Source: Akkermansiaceae bacterium (lineage in GTDB: Bacteria > Verrucomicrobiota > Verrucomicrobiia > Verrucomicrobiales > Akkermansiaceae). From it: DNA of 7,521 nt. Of this stretch, positions 1 to 7,371 are shown in pieces (within the stretch, counting starts at the first letter, position 1; each line of letters opens with the position of its first letter). The position numbers and the translations under genes were made by a program. The stretch lies in contig JALZVA010000208.1 in NCBI GenBank assembly GCA_023301335.1, positions 1-7,521 on the forward strand, in the 5' to 3' direction. A model generated the notes under the pieces. It ran no database searches. It had not been told where the DNA came from and worked only from the letters and a program-made list of their open reading frames with translations.

Positions 1-41
1 TCTTCACTCCCTTGATACGATGCTTGAAGCACTTTTCTATT

Positions 42-1418
42 TCACTTAATCAGCTGATCTAACTGTTTTTCAAGAGATTCGAGATTTTTTTCTCTACTTC
101 CTTGTTCCAGTTGAAATATACGCGAGTCTAAATCATCTAAAATTTTTCCACCCTCACTCCAAAGAGAGCATTTAAGCTGGTAGCTTTCATTCTCAATAGT
201 GACGATGTTTTGTAATTGAGGGTAGAGTGCTAGCTTCTTTTCCCATGCCAAAGGAAAGGATAGGACAAGCTCGGTTTTAGAGCTTCCTTCTTTAAAATTA
301 AACTTAGCATGGTAGCTAAATGGAGATGTATAGAGGCTCGAAGAAATCGACAAATAGCCATTCTGGTAATCTAATTCACCCTCAAGAGGACCTTTATCTA
401 ACGTGGCTATATACCCTTCAGGTGCCAATTTTCTAATTATATTAGCTAGAGGATCGACCCTATGAGCCTTAAAGAGCGAGTTAAACTTCCCTTCTAGCTC
501 CACACTCTCTCGGTTCACTTTATAGCGAATATCCAAGCCCTCGATCTGATCATGCACTAAGTAAGCCTGGCTTGGCTCTATATGGATCGGGTTAAGAGGC
601 ACAATGCCTATTTGAATTGATATTTCTTCATCTGAGAGCACTCCTTTTACCTCGGTTATGGATTCATTCAGAATGAGTTCACCTTCTAATAAAGTCTTCT
701 CTCTAATATAAACTGATAGTTTTTTTAACTCCGTTTTTTCAAAGAGTGGGATAGATACAGTCCCTCCCTCAAAAGTAATGATACCTGAAGCTATGGAGCA
801 CTCGACCCCACTGAGCAGCGGTTCATATCCACCGGTAAAAACATTCATTGTTTTCACATAAAGCTCATTAGCATTTAATTCTAGAGCAGGAGAAAAGTTG
901 AAATTAAAATTTTGCGTCGTATTAAATCGAAGTATTCCATCCGAGGCTTCTACAACTGAGCCTTTCCAATTTCCTGTGATTGCACCTAAGGTATGATGTG
1001 GCATCTGGATATTGAACAATTCAAGACCCTTAAAAAAATCTGCCTCTTTGGTGTATTCTAAATGAGCTAGACTTATTTGTTTAGGTGCAAAGCTTAGTCC
1101 ATCCAGCGTAATATCAGCACCATGATGTTCCTCAAGAGCATGAATTAATTTAGCCTCATACTTTGGGCCATTCACATAAAGCATTCTAAGGGTATAAGCT
1201 CCAGCCAACGACACACCTAGTCCGACAACAAGGAAGCTCCGCCAGAATATTTTATTTAAAACACCTTGGCTAATCTCATTTTTCTTTTGCTTAGACCTTC
1301 GGCGTTTAGATCTTACCCTGACAACTTCTTCGCCATCACGTTGAACAATTTCTTTTTTGCGAGAAACAGAACTGTCCTTTTTTTTACGCACTTGCTTCCT
1401 CCGAAGCTCCTCGGGCAT
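42..1418 (-). CDS. Single-pass membrane protein with AsmA-like periplasmic domain, secretin-linked (hypothetical)
   Basis: I do not recognise a named family with certainty. The 458-residue protein begins with a very basic, Lys/Arg-rich cytoplasmic tail (about residues 5-47). One hydrophobic helix follows (about 61-80, SFLVVGLGVSLAGAYTLRML), then a large, beta-rich exported region (about 85-425) and a charged, probably coiled-coil C-terminus (about 427-458). The stretch GADITLDGLSFAPKQISL (100-117) and the alternating beta pattern after it resemble AsmA/DUF-type envelope proteins; this is a weak family guess. There are only two cysteines, C207 and C417, both in the exported part, so a disulfide is possible. 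The ATG lies 5 bp after the secretin stop codon with no clear Shine-Dalgarno sequence, which suggests translation coupled to that gene. The topology resembles inner-membrane partners of secretins (GspC/PilP-like), so an assembly or scaffold role is inferred. An A8 run covers codons 12-14. Confidence 0.65.
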   Translation of the reverse strand: MPEELRRKQVRKKKDSSVSRKKEIVQRDGEEVVRVRSKRRRSKQKKNEISQGVLNKIFWRSFLVVGLGVSLAGAYTLRMLYVNGPKYEAKLIHALEEHHGADITLDGLSFAPKQISLAHLEYTKEADFFKGLELFNIQMPHHTLGAITGNWKGSVVEASDGILRFNTTQNFNFNFSPALELNANELYVKTMNVFTGGYEPLLSGVECSIASGIITFEGGTVSIPLFEKTELKKLSVYIREKTLLEGELILNESITEVKGVLSDEEISIQIGIVPLNPIHIEPSQAYLVHDQIEGLDIRYKVNRESVELEGKFNSLFKAHRVDPLANIIRKLAPEGYIATLDKGPLEGELDYQNGYLSISSSLYTSPFSYHAKFNFKEGSSKTELVLSFPLAWEKKLALYPQLQNIVTIENESYQLKCSLWSEGGKILDDLDSRIFQLEQGSREKNLESLEKQLDQLIK

Positions 1419-1423
1419 AAGAT

Positions 1424-3871
1424 TTACTGTTGTTCTAGGTTTTTATCCCTCCAAGGATTCCCCTGAAGGTCAACGAGCTCTGCTGAAACAAAAATAACAA
1501 TCGCACGTTCAAGTGTCTGGTTTCCGTTAGATTTAAAATAGTCTCCAATAAAAGGTAAACTACTTAGAACAGGAACTCTATCATTTACTTGCTGCACCTC
1601 GACACGTTTTAAACCGCCGATAACTATTGTGGCTCCGTCAGCAACTGTAACACTTGTATTTGTTTTTATTTCCTCAAAAATAGGCATCAAAATATCGTTC
1701 GCAACAACTGGAACAGGGGCGGCATTTAAACCACTTGAAAAAGCAAAAATAGGTGATCCATAATTCACAAATCCGATAAACTCGCTAAAGGTAGGAGCTA
1801 AGTTGAGGTTTATATAACGGCGGTTATTATCTACACTGGCCTCGACTTCAAAAATTCTACCTACAGCTTTTTCTTCGAACGCTGTGGGTATTGCAGGAGT
1901 TATTGGTATGGAAGAAACCGTGCCTGGTCCACCCCCACCAATCGTCCCAATATTATCAGGTACTTCTGGTGGATCATATTCCGTTGGGTAAATGAAGAGT
2001 CTAACTTCTTCAAGTCTAGCCCTCTCACCTGGACGAACGGTCACTGAAGGAGCCCAGATATTTGAGCTTCCAGTGGACTGCGCTAGTCCTCGTAAGATAA
2101 GCTGCACATTTGAATTATTTCTTAAAGCGGTAAATGCTAATACTCCTGGAGCTGAATTTGCAGCTTGGCCGAGTTGAGACAGGTCGTTACCTGCGGCAAT
2201 TCTCGATAAAATTGAGTCTCCGGTAAATGCGTTTCCTCCTGATCGGTTCCCTGAAGTTATCGCTGCTCCGTCAACTGCTGAGTTACCACCAGATTGAATA
2301 GGAATGACAGGCACTCCATTTCCTGGACTTCCACCGCCAAGAACACCATTACCGCCAAACTCTTGTGCGCCTAAAATCCAATCATAACCAAGCTCATCAA
2401 GATCGTTCTCAGTGACATCGATAACCTTGAGCTTTACATTAATCGCTAAGTTTTGGTTATTTTTAATACCCTGAATAGCTTGTGCTAAGACACGCATATT
2501 TGCAGGAGTATTAACTACAGTGAGTAAATTTCTACCGACTACATATTGAGCTTTTGCACCTTGAGGGAAAGATACACCTAAAGATTCTAAGTAACCTTGA
2601 ACGGTATTATTTCTTCTTGTGACTTCAGCTGAGCCTATATCCTGAAAAATAACGTCTGAACTTTCAGTCTTTTCAAATGGTTGGCTAAAGAAATTTGGAG
2701 GAACTCTAAACTGTCTTACGAAAAGTTCACTCACTAGTTGTCCACTTGGTACAACAGTTAGCGCATACTGCTCTGCTTTCCATTCTGTATTCGATTGTCT
2801 ACAGATGAGGTCTAAAAGTTTATCGGCAGGAACGTTATTAAGGTTGAGCGAGAATTTCTTTTGCGCAATTTCTTGGCCTAATTCATTAAACTCTCCACCT
2901 AAACTGAGGACTACATTGATTCCTTTTTTTGAAATATCTGGCTCAGGATCATTCTCCCTCACTAGCAATTTAAAATTTTCCAAGGCGGTCGCAATCGATA
3001 CATTATCTACATCAAAACGAGGGATAATGATTTTGCTTATTTTATTCCTCGTGTCCAAGGTTATAGGGTTAGCTCCTTCTCCTAGGCCCCCGACAATCGT
3101 TGATCCTAAGAACGCTTCAGAGAGTGGCTTAATTTCCCATGCCTTATCAACATCAGATAACAGCCTTGATCTGGCTTCATCGTAAGCAGCTCGACCGTAA
3201 CTAGCACGGTGTGCACTGACTGCTGACATACCACGTCTTGCAGCCTGATTGGTCGGATCAATTCTAAGAATTTGTTCATACCCCTCAAAAGCTTTATCAA
3301 ATAGCCCAGCATCAACGGCACCTTGAGACTCATAGAGCAACTTTCTTACCTCATCTACGTTCTTTGCATGCTCCCCTGTCACTGAGGGGTTAGTCCGGAT
3401 AGGGTCATACGCATCATTGCTAGCTTTCGCTAAAAGTGGGTCATTTTCAAAAGTTTTCGTTTCCGTAAGCGAATCTAGTAGTTTCTGAGATTCTTCAACT
3501 TTGCCCTCGCGTATCAAAACCTTTGAATATTCCACTACAGCCTTTGCGTAGCGGTCATTAAGAGCTTCTGAGTAGTCGGCAGTTGCTTTTGACTCAGGGA
3601 GCAGTCCGCGTGCACGACCATAGGCTTCCACAGCATTCTTATACTGGGCGGCCTGATAAGCGTCATCACCAACAGCTAATAGCTGCTTAGCCTCTAGGCT
3701 TTTTTCTATACGACGTGCAGTCTCATCCTTTTGAGCCTCACCTAAGGTGTCTGCCTGTAAGGTTGAAAAAGTCGCAAAAGTACCTAATGCGACGCATAGT
3801 GCAGACGCATTTTTAAGGCTCCAGAGATTTCCAGAAGTAATAGTTTCCATGTGAATAAAGCAGCTATACAA
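1424..3871 (-). CDS. TPR-containing type IV pilus/type II secretion-like outer-membrane secretin (Amuc_1098-like)
   Basis: This protein would oligomerise into the gated outer-membrane ring through which a pilus or secreted substrate passes. In order it has a signal peptide (hydrophobic core about 22-36, likely cleavage after LQA at 40), TPR-like helices (about 62-95 and 172-215), a secretin N0/STN-like domain (about 277-375), an N1-like domain (about 425-475), a Gly/Asn/Ser-rich low-complexity segment (about 502-570) and the C-terminal secretin domain (about 583-800). The diagnostic secretin signature is RVPVLSSLPFIGDYFKS (765-781), preceded by TVADGATIVIGGL (742-754). There is no lipobox, so it is probably not a lipoprotein. 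The N-terminal TPR region plus secretin resembles the Verrucomicrobia Amuc_1098-type family; this is recalled, not searched. The outermost start is TTG at 3871. An ATG at 3850 (residue 8) is equally credible and gives a more standard signal peptide. No PilM/N/O/P genes adjoin it here; the next gene downstream follows after 5 bp. Confidence 0.9.
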   Translation of the reverse strand: MYSCFIHMETITSGNLWSLKNASALCVALGTFATFSTLQADTLGEAQKDETARRIEKSLEAKQLLAVGDDAYQAAQYKNAVEAYGRARGLLPESKATADYSEALNDRYAKAVVEYSKVLIREGKVEESQKLLDSLTETKTFENDPLLAKASNDAYDPIRTNPSVTGEHAKNVDEVRKLLYESQGAVDAGLFDKAFEGYEQILRIDPTNQAARRGMSAVSAHRASYGRAAYDEARSRLLSDVDKAWEIKPLSEAFLGSTIVGGLGEGANPITLDTRNKISKIIIPRFDVDNVSIATALENFKLLVRENDPEPDISKKGINVVLSLGGEFNELGQEIAQKKFSLNLNNVPADKLLDLICRQSNTEWKAEQYALTVVPSGQLVSELFVRQFRVPPNFFSQPFEKTESSDVIFQDIGSAEVTRRNNTVQGYLESLGVSFPQGAKAQYVVGRNLLTVVNTPANMRVLAQAIQGIKNNQNLAINVKLKVIDVTENDLDELGYDWILGAQEFGGNGVLGGGSPGNGVPVIPIQSGGNSAVDGAAITSGNRSGGNAFTGDSILSRIAAGNDLSQLGQAANSAPGVLAFTALRNNSNVQLILRGLAQSTGSSNIWAPSVTVRPGERARLEEVRLFIYPTEYDPPEVPDNIGTIGGGGPGTVSSIPITPAIPTAFEEKAVGRIFEVEASVDNNRRYINLNLAPTFSEFIGFVNYGSPIFAFSSGLNAAPVPVVANDILMPIFEEIKTNTSVTVADGATIVIGGLKRVEVQQVNDRVPVLSSLPFIGDYFKSNGNQTLERAIVIFVSAELVDLQGNPWRDKNLEQQ

Positions 3872-3987
3872 TAAGTTTTCCCCATACCGAAAGCCAAAAG
3901 TGTTATTTTTTTACAATCTTGGAGGTTTTTAAGATAAATTAACTATTTTCTAGATCCTCCTTCCAGAATCCAAGCGTTTACAAGCTC

Positions 3988-5487
3988 TTACACCTTTGCT
4001 TTGGTCCACTTTCCCCTATAGTGTAAAATCGTGAAAACTGTCGCTTGCACCAGAAGATCCAAGCTCATGATCATCCAAACTCCATTAATGCTAGCTCCCT
4101 CGGAATAGGTGTAAGGCCCAAGAAGCAAAATCCTCACAGTGATCATGATCACAAATGCTGAGAACATCACAGTTGCTGTATCTCCTGCGCCGCGCATCGA
4201 CATTTTCATCACCATAGTTGTGGCAAATAGAGGTTGAGCGAAGGCAAAGATCCTAATAATTCCTACAGCTACCTCAAGCTGCTCCCCGTCTGTATCGATC
4301 AAGAGCTTTACCAAGGGTTCGGCAAATATATACATCACCACCCCTGCAAAACTCATGGTCACAAGCGCCACCCCCCAACAGAATCTCACTGCACGTTTCG
4401 CCATCTCTGGTGATTCGGCTCCTAAATACTGACCGGCTAATGTTGCTGCAGCCATCCCTAGGGCAAAACCTGGCATAAATGAAAAAGACTCTATCCTTAC
4501 CGCTACCGCATGCGCTCCTACGATCACGCCTTCTGATGCAGCACCCATCTTCTCCGCGTATTTTTTGCCCACTTGCGCCACGAAATAGAACCCTATACTA
4601 TGAATAGAACACATCCCGATCACCTCAATGGCATTGGGCAGAGCCACACGGCTAATCCTCCACGCTAGCACCTTTTCAAAGATTAAGTAGCGCCAACGTA
4701 ATACCATGGGGTCATCGATACTTGTGTTTTTCCCCTTCACCCTTACTACCCAGAGGATCACGATCACACCTGCGAGCCAGCCCACTACGGTTCCCCCAGC
4801 GATTCCTGCTTCGCCATGCCCTCCTAACGGCGCAGGTCCGTGGACAAAGATCAAAGAGGCTATGACATTCACCAGGTTTACCAGACACATTGCGATAAAA
4901 GGCCTTAAGGTATCCCCCGAAGCCCTCAGGCAGGAGTTTACCACAAACAATACACCACTGAGAGGAGCAGAAAACGCCACTATTTTGATATAATTTTCAG
5001 CAAACATCGCTGCCCTAGGAGTAATATCTGAAAGCTCTATGATTTGATCACGTAAGAGCCAGATCACTCCACCACCTATCATTCCTGAGAATATTCCTAA
5101 GAGGACCGATTGACCAAAGGCCCGCTCCGCTAGTTCCCTATCCTTTCCTCCATTGGCTCTTGCCACCAATGCCTGAGCTCCGGTTGCGATTGATCCTTGG
5201 AGAATCATCATCATCCAGATCACATAAATAATCGGCCCCATCATTTCGATCATTGCAGACGAAACGTTCGGGTCTCCACTATAGCCTGTGATATCCTCCG
5301 CGGTCATACGACTCGCGATCATCATATCGACAAAACTGACGACCGTTCCCATCAGATTTTGTAAAAAAGGCCAAAAGGCTAATGCTACCACCTGCTGAAA
5401 AAGCGTCTTTCCCGCAAGGTTCCCACTTAGTTGAACCTCCGGGATACCTCTATATCGCCAAAACACGTAGTTAGAGGTATCCTGCAA
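3988..5487 (-). CDS. MATE-family Na+/H+-coupled multidrug efflux transporter
   Basis: This is an inner-membrane antiporter expected to export cationic drugs or metabolites in exchange for Na+ or H+. Its 499 residues contain about 12 hydrophobic segments arranged as two homologous halves. Family hallmarks are visible in each half: VDMMIASRM at the end of TM1 (53-61), GAQALVARANGGKD (103-116) and LRASGDT (187-193) in the first, and RIESFSFMPGFALGMAAAT (331-349) and MRGAGDT (431-437) in the second. The repeated R-x-x-G-D-T signature and the length fit the NorM/DinF/MatE superfamily; the subfamily and substrate cannot be read from sequence. The outermost start is TTG at 5487, with no good Shine-Dalgarno sequence. 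An in-frame GTG at 5466 (residue 8) is an alternative, and the first membrane helix begins near residue 33, so either start leaves the protein intact. An 11-bp inverted repeat lies over codons 2-16. It is divergent from serA and lies 116 bp upstream of the co-directional secretin gene. Confidence 0.93.
   Translation of the reverse strand: MQDTSNYVFWRYRGIPEVQLSGNLAGKTLFQQVVALAFWPFLQNLMGTVVSFVDMMIASRMTAEDITGYSGDPNVSSAMIEMMGPIIYVIWMMMILQGSIATGAQALVARANGGKDRELAERAFGQSVLLGIFSGMIGGGVIWLLRDQIIELSDITPRAAMFAENYIKIVAFSAPLSGVLFVVNSCLRASGDTLRPFIAMCLVNLVNVIASLIFVHGPAPLGGHGEAGIAGGTVVGWLAGVIVILWVVRVKGKNTSIDDPMVLRWRYLIFEKVLAWRISRVALPNAIEVIGMCSIHSIGFYFVAQVGKKYAEKMGAASEGVIVGAHAVAVRIESFSFMPGFALGMAAATLAGQYLGAESPEMAKRAVRFCWGVALVTMSFAGVVMYIFAEPLVKLLIDTDGEQLEVAVGIIRIFAFAQPLFATTMVMKMSMRGAGDTATVMFSAFVIMITVRILLLGPYTYSEGASINGVWMIMSLDLLVQATVFTILHYRGKWTKAKV
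5442..5482. repeat. Perfect 11-bp inverted repeat at the 5' end of the MATE gene
   Basis: The arms GGATACCTCTA (5442-5452) and TAGAGGTATCC (5472-5482) are exact reverse complements separated by 19 bp. In the MATE mRNA the arms would form a hairpin starting 3 nt after the UUG codon and ending just before a GGAGG at codons 16-18. As DNA, the half-sites sit about 30 bp apart centre to centre, roughly three helical turns, so a regulator operator is also possible. The repeat itself is seen directly; its function is inferred. It could be coincidental. Confidence 0.6.
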
Positions 5488-5596
5488 GTGAGAAATCGCA
5501 AGCTATATTCTCTACTACTAGATCCATGCTTAATCCCACTGAACTCTCAAGATAAGCCTGATGACAAAGGTTCCTTTTTACTATCTGAGCTGTATT

Positions 5597-5627
5597 TTGC
5601 CCTTCTTTACTTCGCATCTGATAAAAT
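5597..5627 (+). promoter_or_regulatory. Candidate sigma-70-type promoter for serA
   Basis: The 192-bp spacer between the divergent MATE and serA genes (5488-5679) must hold promoters for both. The best plus-strand candidate is an extended -10 element TGATAAAAT (5619-5627), with a weak -35 TTGCCC (5597-5602) at a long 19-bp spacing. It would give a leader of about 45 nt before the serA ATG. Another TTGACA lies at 5642-5647, but the best -10 after it, TATTAA, is only 14 bp away. I saw no riboswitch-like structure, tRNA or attenuator in the spacer, and no convincing minus-strand promoter for the MATE gene. Confidence 0.3.
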
Positions 5628-5679
5628 GACTATTTCACACTTTGACAAGCTCCCTGAGAGGTATTAAGAACGCCCCCTA

Positions 5680-7284
5680 ATGGCTAACCAAAAAATTCTC
5701 GTATCCGACCCGATTTCTGAAATCGGAGTGAAAGCACTTGAAGAACACCCAAATTTAGATGTTGTTGTCAACACAGGTCTTCCTGAAGAGGAACTTTGTA
5801 AGATCATCGGTGAGTTCGATGGCCTCATCGTTCGTTCACAGACTAAAGTGACACGTAAGTTACTCGAAGCTGCTCCTAAGCTAAAAGTTGTAGGCAGAGC
5901 TGGTGTAGGAGTTGATAACATTGACCGTGAAGCAGCTACTGACAATGGGGTGATCGTCATGAACACGCCTACAGGAAACACTATTTCCACTGCGGAACTA
6001 GCCTTTACACTCATGCTCTCAGCGGCCCGTAATCTCGCCCTTGCTCACAATGGTGTACTTAAAGGTGACTTCAAAGCTGCCAGAAAAGCTTACAAAGGTA
6101 TCGAAGTGTATGATAAGCGCCTCGCCATCATCGGTATGGGCCGTATCGGAGTGGAATTTGCTAAGCGTGCTCAAGCCTTTGGCATGCATGTTGCAGCCTA
6201 TGACCCGTTTCTTACTCAGGCGCGTGCTGATTCTCTAAAAGTAGAACTCTGTGAGTCTCCAGACATTGCTCTTAAAGCGGCTGATTTCGTTACCCTTCAC
6301 GTCCCAATGACAGAAGACACAAAGCATATCATTAATGCAGAGCGACTCGCTCTCATGAATAAAGGTGCTGTGGTTGTCAACTGTGCACGTGGTGGCCTTG
6401 TTGATGAAGTGGCGCTCAAAGCAGCTATCGACTCTGGACATATTGCTGGCTGTGGTCTTGATGTTTTTGAAGAAGAGCCTCCTAACGCTGACCATCCTTT
6501 GTTCACTTTGGATAAGCATATCGCATTCACTTCTCACCTCGGGGCATCTACCAATGAGGCTCAAGAAAATGTAGGTATCCAAGTGGCTGAGCAGCTACGT
6601 GATTTCCTCACTACTGGTGAGATCAGAAACGCGATCAACATGCCATCACTTGATGCAGCCGCCCTTGAAGAGGTTGGCTCTTACCTACCTCTTGCTTCAT
6701 CACTTGGAAAATTCTTAGCGAAACTTGGTATGGGGAACCCAGACTCACTCCACGTTTCTTATCAAGGAACTATTGGAGAAAAAGACACTTCACTCGTTTC
6801 TCGCACAGTGCTCAACTCCTACCTTGAGTCCGCGAGCTCAGAAGGTGGTGTGAATATCGTTAATGCACCAGCTATAGCAAAGGATAAGGGACTCGATATC
6901 GGGGAATCTATCGTCAACACCTCTAATGAATATGCAGAACTCATCTCCGCTGAACTCACTAAAGATGGGGAAACTTTCCGCGTTGCTGGAACCATTATCG
7001 GGCAATCTCCACGTATTGTAGAAATCGATAAGCTCCTTCTCGACATCAACATCTCAGGAAATTTCATCATCGTTCGTAATGATGACCGCCCAGGGATCGT
7101 TGGCCTCGTTGGAAATGCTCTGGGCAACAGACAGATCAACATCGCAAACCTTTCCTTAGCGCGTAATAAGCACAAAGGAAATGCACTTAACGTGATTGAA
7201 ATTGATTCAGAAATCCCAGCTGACTTAATCGAAGAACTTTCCGCAGCTGAAGGTGTGCTTTCCGCGACCTCAGTCTCGATCTAA
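5680..7284 (+). CDS. serA: D-3-phosphoglycerate dehydrogenase, long form with ASB and ACT domains
   Basis: SerA catalyses the first committed step of serine biosynthesis: NAD-dependent oxidation of 3-phosphoglycerate to 3-phosphohydroxypyruvate, in the cytoplasm. The 534 residues match the usual long-form length. The substrate-binding part carries VGRAGVGVDNID (71-82) and NTPTGNTISTAELAF (95-109). The Rossmann fold has the dinucleotide motif GMGRIG (152-157) and D175, expected to bind the NAD ribose. The catalytic set is present: Arg237 in NCARGG, Glu in DVFEEEP (261-267) and His286 in SHLGAST. An intervening ASB-type domain (about 320-450) is followed by a C-terminal ACT domain (about 461-534) with NDDRPGIVGLVG (467-478), the usual site of allosteric serine sensing. 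The ATG at 5680 gives a standard N-terminus (MANQKILVSDPIS), although there is no Shine-Dalgarno sequence at normal spacing. It appears monocistronic, ending 16 bp before a strong terminator. Nothing in the protein looks damaged or unusual. Confidence 0.98.
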   Translation: MANQKILVSDPISEIGVKALEEHPNLDVVVNTGLPEEELCKIIGEFDGLIVRSQTKVTRKLLEAAPKLKVVGRAGVGVDNIDREAATDNGVIVMNTPTGNTISTAELAFTLMLSAARNLALAHNGVLKGDFKAARKAYKGIEVYDKRLAIIGMGRIGVEFAKRAQAFGMHVAAYDPFLTQARADSLKVELCESPDIALKAADFVTLHVPMTEDTKHIINAERLALMNKGAVVVNCARGGLVDEVALKAAIDSGHIAGCGLDVFEEEPPNADHPLFTLDKHIAFTSHLGASTNEAQENVGIQVAEQLRDFLTTGEIRNAINMPSLDAAALEEVGSYLPLASSLGKFLAKLGMGNPDSLHVSYQGTIGEKDTSLVSRTVLNSYLESASSEGGVNIVNAPAIAKDKGLDIGESIVNTSNEYAELISAELTKDGETFRVAGTIIGQSPRIVEIDKLLLDINISGNFIIVRNDDRPGIVGLVGNALGNRQINIANLSLARNKHKGNALNVIEIDSEIPADLIEELSAAEGVLSATSVSI

Positions 7285-7300
7285 CAAGATCGTTACATTT

Positions 7301-7337
7301 AAAAAAGCCTCACTCTTTTCCGAGTGAGGCTTTTTTT
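7301..7337. terminator. Strong bidirectional rho-independent terminator
   Basis: A GC-rich stem GCCTCACTC (7307-7315) pairs perfectly with GAGTGAGGC (7322-7330) around a 6-nt loop. It is flanked by A6 (7301-7306) on the left and T7 (7331-7337) on the right, so the full pairing extends to 15 bp. The T-run ends serA transcripts. On the opposite strand the A-run becomes a U-tract, so it can also end the convergent minus-strand gene to the right. Its position between two convergent genes fits this double use. Confidence 0.95.
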
Positions 7338-7371
7338 ATCTTCGTCTTCCCCTTAATTCTGGGAACGAAGC

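Noticed and set aside
1..41. Possible start of another minus-strand gene: GTG at 32-30, open to the left edge (MLQASYQGSE)
   Set aside because: Only ten codons are visible and the ribosome binding site is weak. The spacing after the preceding stop would fit an operon, but this is too little to annotate.
2805..3185. Plus-strand 126-residue open frame antisense to the secretin
   Set aside because: It lies entirely within a confidently identified gene; its Ser/Leu-rich composition is typical of an antisense shadow.
3921..3960. GGAGG...CCTCC inverted repeat in the MATE-secretin gap, considered as a terminator
   Set aside because: Only 5 bp of stem around a 30-nt AT-rich loop, and no U-tract directly after it; not a credible terminator. 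I see no other terminator in this gap, so read-through from MATE into the secretin gene is possible.
3950..5526. The octamer CTAGATCC occurs in both intergenic gaps (3950-3957 and 5519-5526)
   Set aside because: An 8-bp match is too short to distinguish from chance, and the flanking bases do not agree.
5431..5667. Plus-strand 78-residue open frame between the MATE gene and serA
   Set aside because: It begins with TTG antisense to the MATE start, has no ribosome binding site, no recognisable motif and an unlikely composition; the divergent promoter region explains this stretch better.
6819..7175. Minus-strand 118-residue open frame inside serA (similarly 5664-6014 and 6235-6582)
   Set aside because: These are antisense to conserved serA domains, with no family resemblance or start signal.
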